A stretch of DNA of 64,000 nt from NCBI RefSeq assembly GCF_028747805.1, contig NZ_CP114887.1:3745001-3809000 (forward strand). The letters are read 5' to 3'. The notes under the pieces were generated by a model. The model saw nothing but the letters and a program-made list of their open reading frames with translations. It did no database searches and had not been told where the DNA came from. How positions within the stretch are numbered: position 1 is the stretch's first letter; each line of letters starts with the position of its first letter. Positions 61,297 to 64,000 of this stretch are shown here, piece after piece. Source of the DNA: Solibacillus daqui. Lineage in GTDB: Bacteria; Bacillota; Bacilli; Bacillales_A; Planococcaceae. Made by a program: the position numbers and the translations under genes.

Positions 61297-62780
61297 TATT
61301 TAATGCCGCGCATTGCTTTTGTAATGATTGGCGAAGTGAATAAAATAATCAGACCAATAACAATTGATAAGCCACCTATTACACCAAAGTACGTTGTTTC
61401 TGAAACTAGCTCATAGACACGAACTAGCTGTGCGTTAATTGCTTGTGCCGCCGCTGATGCTAAAAACCATAATGCCATTGTTTGACCCGCAAATGCAGCC
61501 GGCGCTAATTTTGTTGTAGCAGATAACCCAACTGGTGATAATAATAACTCTCCTACAACTAATAAAAAGATTGACAGTACGACCCATAATGGATTTACTA
61601 AATCGCCTTCTGGTGTTAATACAATTGCCGCAATTAGAATCAAGAATGAAGCACCTGCAAAGAATAAGGAATAGGCAAATTTACGAGGTGTTGATGGTCC
61701 TGTATCACCTAATTTTGTCCATAATAACGCAAATAATGGTGCCATTGTGATAATGAATAACGGGTTAAACGATTGGAACCATGCAGCTGGAATTTCAAAG
61801 CCCCATAAATGTAAATCTGTACGTGTATCGATGAATGTCGCTAAAATCGTTGAAGCTTGTTCAGCGATTGCCCAGAACATTACCGCACAAATGAATAAGG
61901 GAATATAAGCTAATAGACGTGATTTTTCGTCTACGTTTGTTTTTGGACTACGGTACATATAAGTAATAAATACTATAGGAATCATGACACCTAAGAATGT
62001 AATTAATAGCGAGAAATTTTCAACGCTTGCATTACCGGTCATGTATGCCAATGCTCCTAAAGCGAGAATTACGAAACTACCAATTATAAAGTTACGTGCT
62101 GTTGTTTTCTTCTCTGCATCAGATAATGGGTTTGGCGCTACAGAGCCTGCTAAACCAAGGTTCTTCTGTGACATTAAATAAACAACTAGCCCAATGAACA
62201 TACCTACTGCGGCAACACCAAATCCTGCGTGGAAGCCCCAGTTTTTTTGAAATAAACCAACAAGTAATGGCGCTGTGAAACCACCTAAGTTAATACCCAT
62301 ATAGAAAATAGAGAAGCCTGAATCACGACGAGCATCAGTAGGCGCATATAAATCACCGACAACTGATGATACGTTTGGCTTCAGTAAGCCTGTACCAATG
62401 ATAATGAAGAACATTGATAAGTAAAGTGCTGCTGCACCAAGTGGTAACGCAAGTAAAATATGACCGATCATAATTAATATACCGCCATAGAATATCGCTT
62501 TTCGCGTACCTGTAATTCGGTCAGCAATCCAACCACCGATAATACCTGACATGTAGATTAACGAACCGTAAATCGACATGATGATGTTTGCTTGCGTACG
62601 ATCCAATCCTAAACCGCCATCTTTAAGCGAGTAGTACATGTAGAATAATAAAATAGCACGCATGCCGTAATATGAAAATCGCTCCCAAAACTCTGTAAAG
62701 AATAAAGTAAATAGCCCTTTAGGTTGTCCTACAAAGCCAGTTTGAGGAACTGATTTCACGATTTCTTCTTTAGAATACAT
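61296..62780 (-). CDS. dtpT: Proton-dependent oligopeptide transporter (POT/DtpT)
   Basis: 494 residues from the ATG at 62780 (GGAGG 9 nt upstream). About fourteen membrane segments, the POT signature FFTEFWERFSYYGMRA with the ExxER motif in helix I, and GTGLLKPNVSSVVGDLY. Imports di- and tripeptides with protons. Stands alone. Confidence 0.95.
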   Translation of the reverse strand: MYSKEEIVKSVPQTGFVGQPKGLFTLFFTEFWERFSYYGMRAILLFYMYYSLKDGGLGLDRTQANIIMSIYGSLIYMSGIIGGWIADRITGTRKAIFYGGILIMIGHILLALPLGAAALYLSMFFIIIGTGLLKPNVSSVVGDLYAPTDARRDSGFSIFYMGINLGGFTAPLLVGLFQKNWGFHAGFGVAAVGMFIGLVVYLMSQKNLGLAGSVAPNPLSDAEKKTTARNFIIGSFVILALGALAYMTGNASVENFSLLITFLGVMIPIVFITYMYRSPKTNVDEKSRLLAYIPLFICAVMFWAIAEQASTILATFIDTRTDLHLWGFEIPAAWFQSFNPLFIITMAPLFALLWTKLGDTGPSTPRKFAYSLFFAGASFLILIAAIVLTPEGDLVNPLWVVLSIFLLVVGELLLSPVGLSATTKLAPAAFAGQTMALWFLASAAAQAINAQLVRVYELVSETTYFGVIGGLSIVIGLIILFTSPIITKAMRGIK

Positions 62781-63060
62781 TTGAAATTTCCTCCGATTTA
62801 ATAAATATTCTGACAATTAATTTCATTGTCATACCAGTAGTAAAAGCATTTTAATACTCTAACGTAACAATTAAACAAAATCAAGAAAAAACTAAAATGT
62901 TATAATATTACTTTTTTTCGTTATTTTCTGATAAATTAATCAAGAATCCATCATCAATATCCAACTATTATAGTTTATTCTCTTTCAGTTACAAAATGGT
63001 TTGACTTACTGAAATGAAATAATAAAGGACTCGTCCAAAGCATTTACTTTTTTTAGCAAC

Positions 63061-63236
63061 GTCTGTCTCATGAATTAATTATCCGCTGTAGGTTGCTTTT
63101 CGCGGTGGGCTTAAGTAAAGAACGAATGCTAAAAACGTCACGCCCTGTGACAACACATTCATGACTAGCTTCGTGCCAGCCTCCATTCTCAGCGCAAAGG
63201 GAGTGTCCCAGAATTGTTTCTAGGACACTCCCTTTG
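63061..63236 (+). repeat. Family 2 structured intergenic repeat, copy J
   Basis: Core: GAATGC (63124-63129), TAAAAAC (7 nt), GTCAC-GCCCT-GTGAC, AAC (3 nt), ACATTC (63155-63160). Then CTAGC-TTCGT-GCCAG and a terminator-like AAAGGGAGTGTCC / GGACACTCCCTTT hairpin. It abuts the hflX stop codon (63246). Confidence 0.85.
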
Positions 63237-63245
63237 CTTCGTAAA

Positions 63246-64000
63246 TTATTTCAATACATATTTTTCATATTTATTATAATCCGCTTGTTTTAGTTCTAAT
63301 GTTAGTAGCGTACCTTGTTCTTCGTACGCTGTTTCTAAAATTGTTGCCTGTTCATTTAAATGGGAAACAACTGCACCTTGTTCGTATGGAATGAGCATTT
63401 GGCATGTTACGTAATCCGAGAAGATTTGCTTACGAATCATTTGAAGTAATTCATCTAAGCCCACTCCCTCTTTAGCTGCAATCCAAATATTATCACCGCT
63501 AATTAACGGATATTCTAAATTGGCCAAGTCCGATTTGTTATACACATAGAGTGTTGGGATATTTTCAACATCAATAGCTTTTAATGTATCGTTTGTCACG
63601 TCCATCATGAAACGATATTCTTCATTTGACACATCAACGACATGCAGAAGTAAATCTGCCTCACGTGCTTCTTCTAACGTCGAACGAAAGGCCTTTACTA
63701 AATGGTGTGGCAGCTTACTAACAAAACCAACTGTATCTGTTAGTAAAAATGATTTGTTATCCTCTAATTCAATATTGCGCACCGATGTTTCAAGTGTGGC
63801 GAACAGCATGTCTTTTTCGAAAACCTGCTTTCCATCGTCCTGACCCATTTTCGCTAACAGTTGATTCATGATTGTTGACTTACCTGCGTTTGTATAGCCG
63901 ACTATTGAAACGACTGGCACAGCATTTTTACGGCGTTGCTTACGCTGTGTTTCGCGCTGTTCTTTTACTACCTCTAAATCCTTTTTAATTTTGGCGATTT
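63246..64000 (-). CDS. hflX: GTPase HflX, N-terminus beyond window
   Basis: The last about 250 residues of an expected 410-430. P-loop GYTNAGKST, switch DTVGFVSKLPHHLV and NKSD; the coiled region before it (KKDLEVVKEQRETQRKQR) continues past base 64000, so the internal ATG at 63920 is not the start. HflX binds the 50S subunit and helps split stalled ribosomes. Confidence 0.93.
   Translation of the reverse strand, partial: IAKIKKDLEVVKEQRETQRKQRRKNAVPVVSIVGYTNAGKSTIMNQLLAKMGQDDGKQVFEKDMLFATLETSVRNIELEDNKSFLLTDTVGFVSKLPHHLVKAFRSTLEEAREADLLLHVVDVSNEEYRFMMDVTNDTLKAIDVENIPTLYVYNKSDLANLEYPLISGDNIWIAAKEGVGLDELLQMIRKQIFSDYVTCQMLIPYEQGAVVSHLNEQATILETAYEEQGTLLTLELKQADYNKYEKYVLK

Noticed and set aside
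17172-63236. CRISPR array or insertion sequences as explanation for the repeats
   Set aside because: Copies are far apart, differ in sequence, contain no spacers and no transposase; they are single structured units.

Overview
The window looks like chromosomal DNA of a low-GC, Gram-positive Bacillota of the Bacillales, most like the Planococcaceae (Solibacillus/Lysinibacillus/Kurthia type). Genes have AGGAGG-type ribosome binding sites, frequent GTG/TTG starts and U-tract terminators. The order cshA-ydbS-ydbT-rhomboid-acpS-ydcC-alr-ndoAI-ndoA-rsb-sigB-tex is the Bacillus subtilis order. There are no rRNA or tRNA genes, CRISPR arrays, prophage or complete insertion sequences. Most genes are ordinary core or accessory metabolism.

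Layout. 1-7.3 kb: tex (cut by the window edge), a reduced general-stress operon rsbT-U-V-W-sigB with an internal sigma-B promoter, the ndoAI/ndoA toxin-antitoxin pair and alr. 7.4-17 kb: ydcC, acpS, a divergent rhomboid protease, the ydbST pair behind a sigma-W-type promoter, cshA behind an attenuator-like leader, an esterase, murF and ddl. 17-30 kb: a RodA-type SEDS protein, YwqG, cardiolipin synthase, a VanY-type carboxypeptidase, an AraC-type regulator, a LytTR regulator upstream of a CoA transferase, and a YtxH protein behind a sigma-B promoter. 30-43 kb: DUF1002, cvfB, mntR, comFB, cadC-cadA, a membrane-anchored penicillin acylase, xthA, murB, an HxlR/YceI divergent pair, azoR and a DsbA-like protein. 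43-54 kb: a Rieske oxidoreductase, ppaC, a DUF7662-GNAT fusion, RpiR, NiaP, thrC-thrB, a ZIP transporter and a PAP2 phosphatase. 54-64 kb: an iron-siderophore (yclNOPQ-like) cluster with hmoA and Fur boxes, an N-succinylamino acid racemase operon whose M20 hydrolase gene has decayed, a POT peptide transporter and hflX (cut by the window edge).

The most unusual content is between the genes. At least twelve spacers hold copies or fragments of structured repeats of about 50-320 bp, in three sequence families. All are built around one motif: a nested hairpin with an asymmetric internal loop (3 nt on one side, 7 nt on the other), next to a second hairpin, with CACGATG/CATCGTG at the tips. Stem sequences differ between copies but stay paired, through compensatory changes, while the tips stay constant. 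Family 2 has the reverse-complement geometry of family 1. I do not recognise these as a named repeat or RNA family, and they are my main candidate for an undescribed element.

Other points worth checking are: an sigB locus without rsbR, rsbS or rsbX; the M20 pseudogene; sigma-B, sigma-W, Fur, CadC, MhqR-type and HxlR-type control sites read from sequence; and several start codons that should be moved from the longest reading frame.
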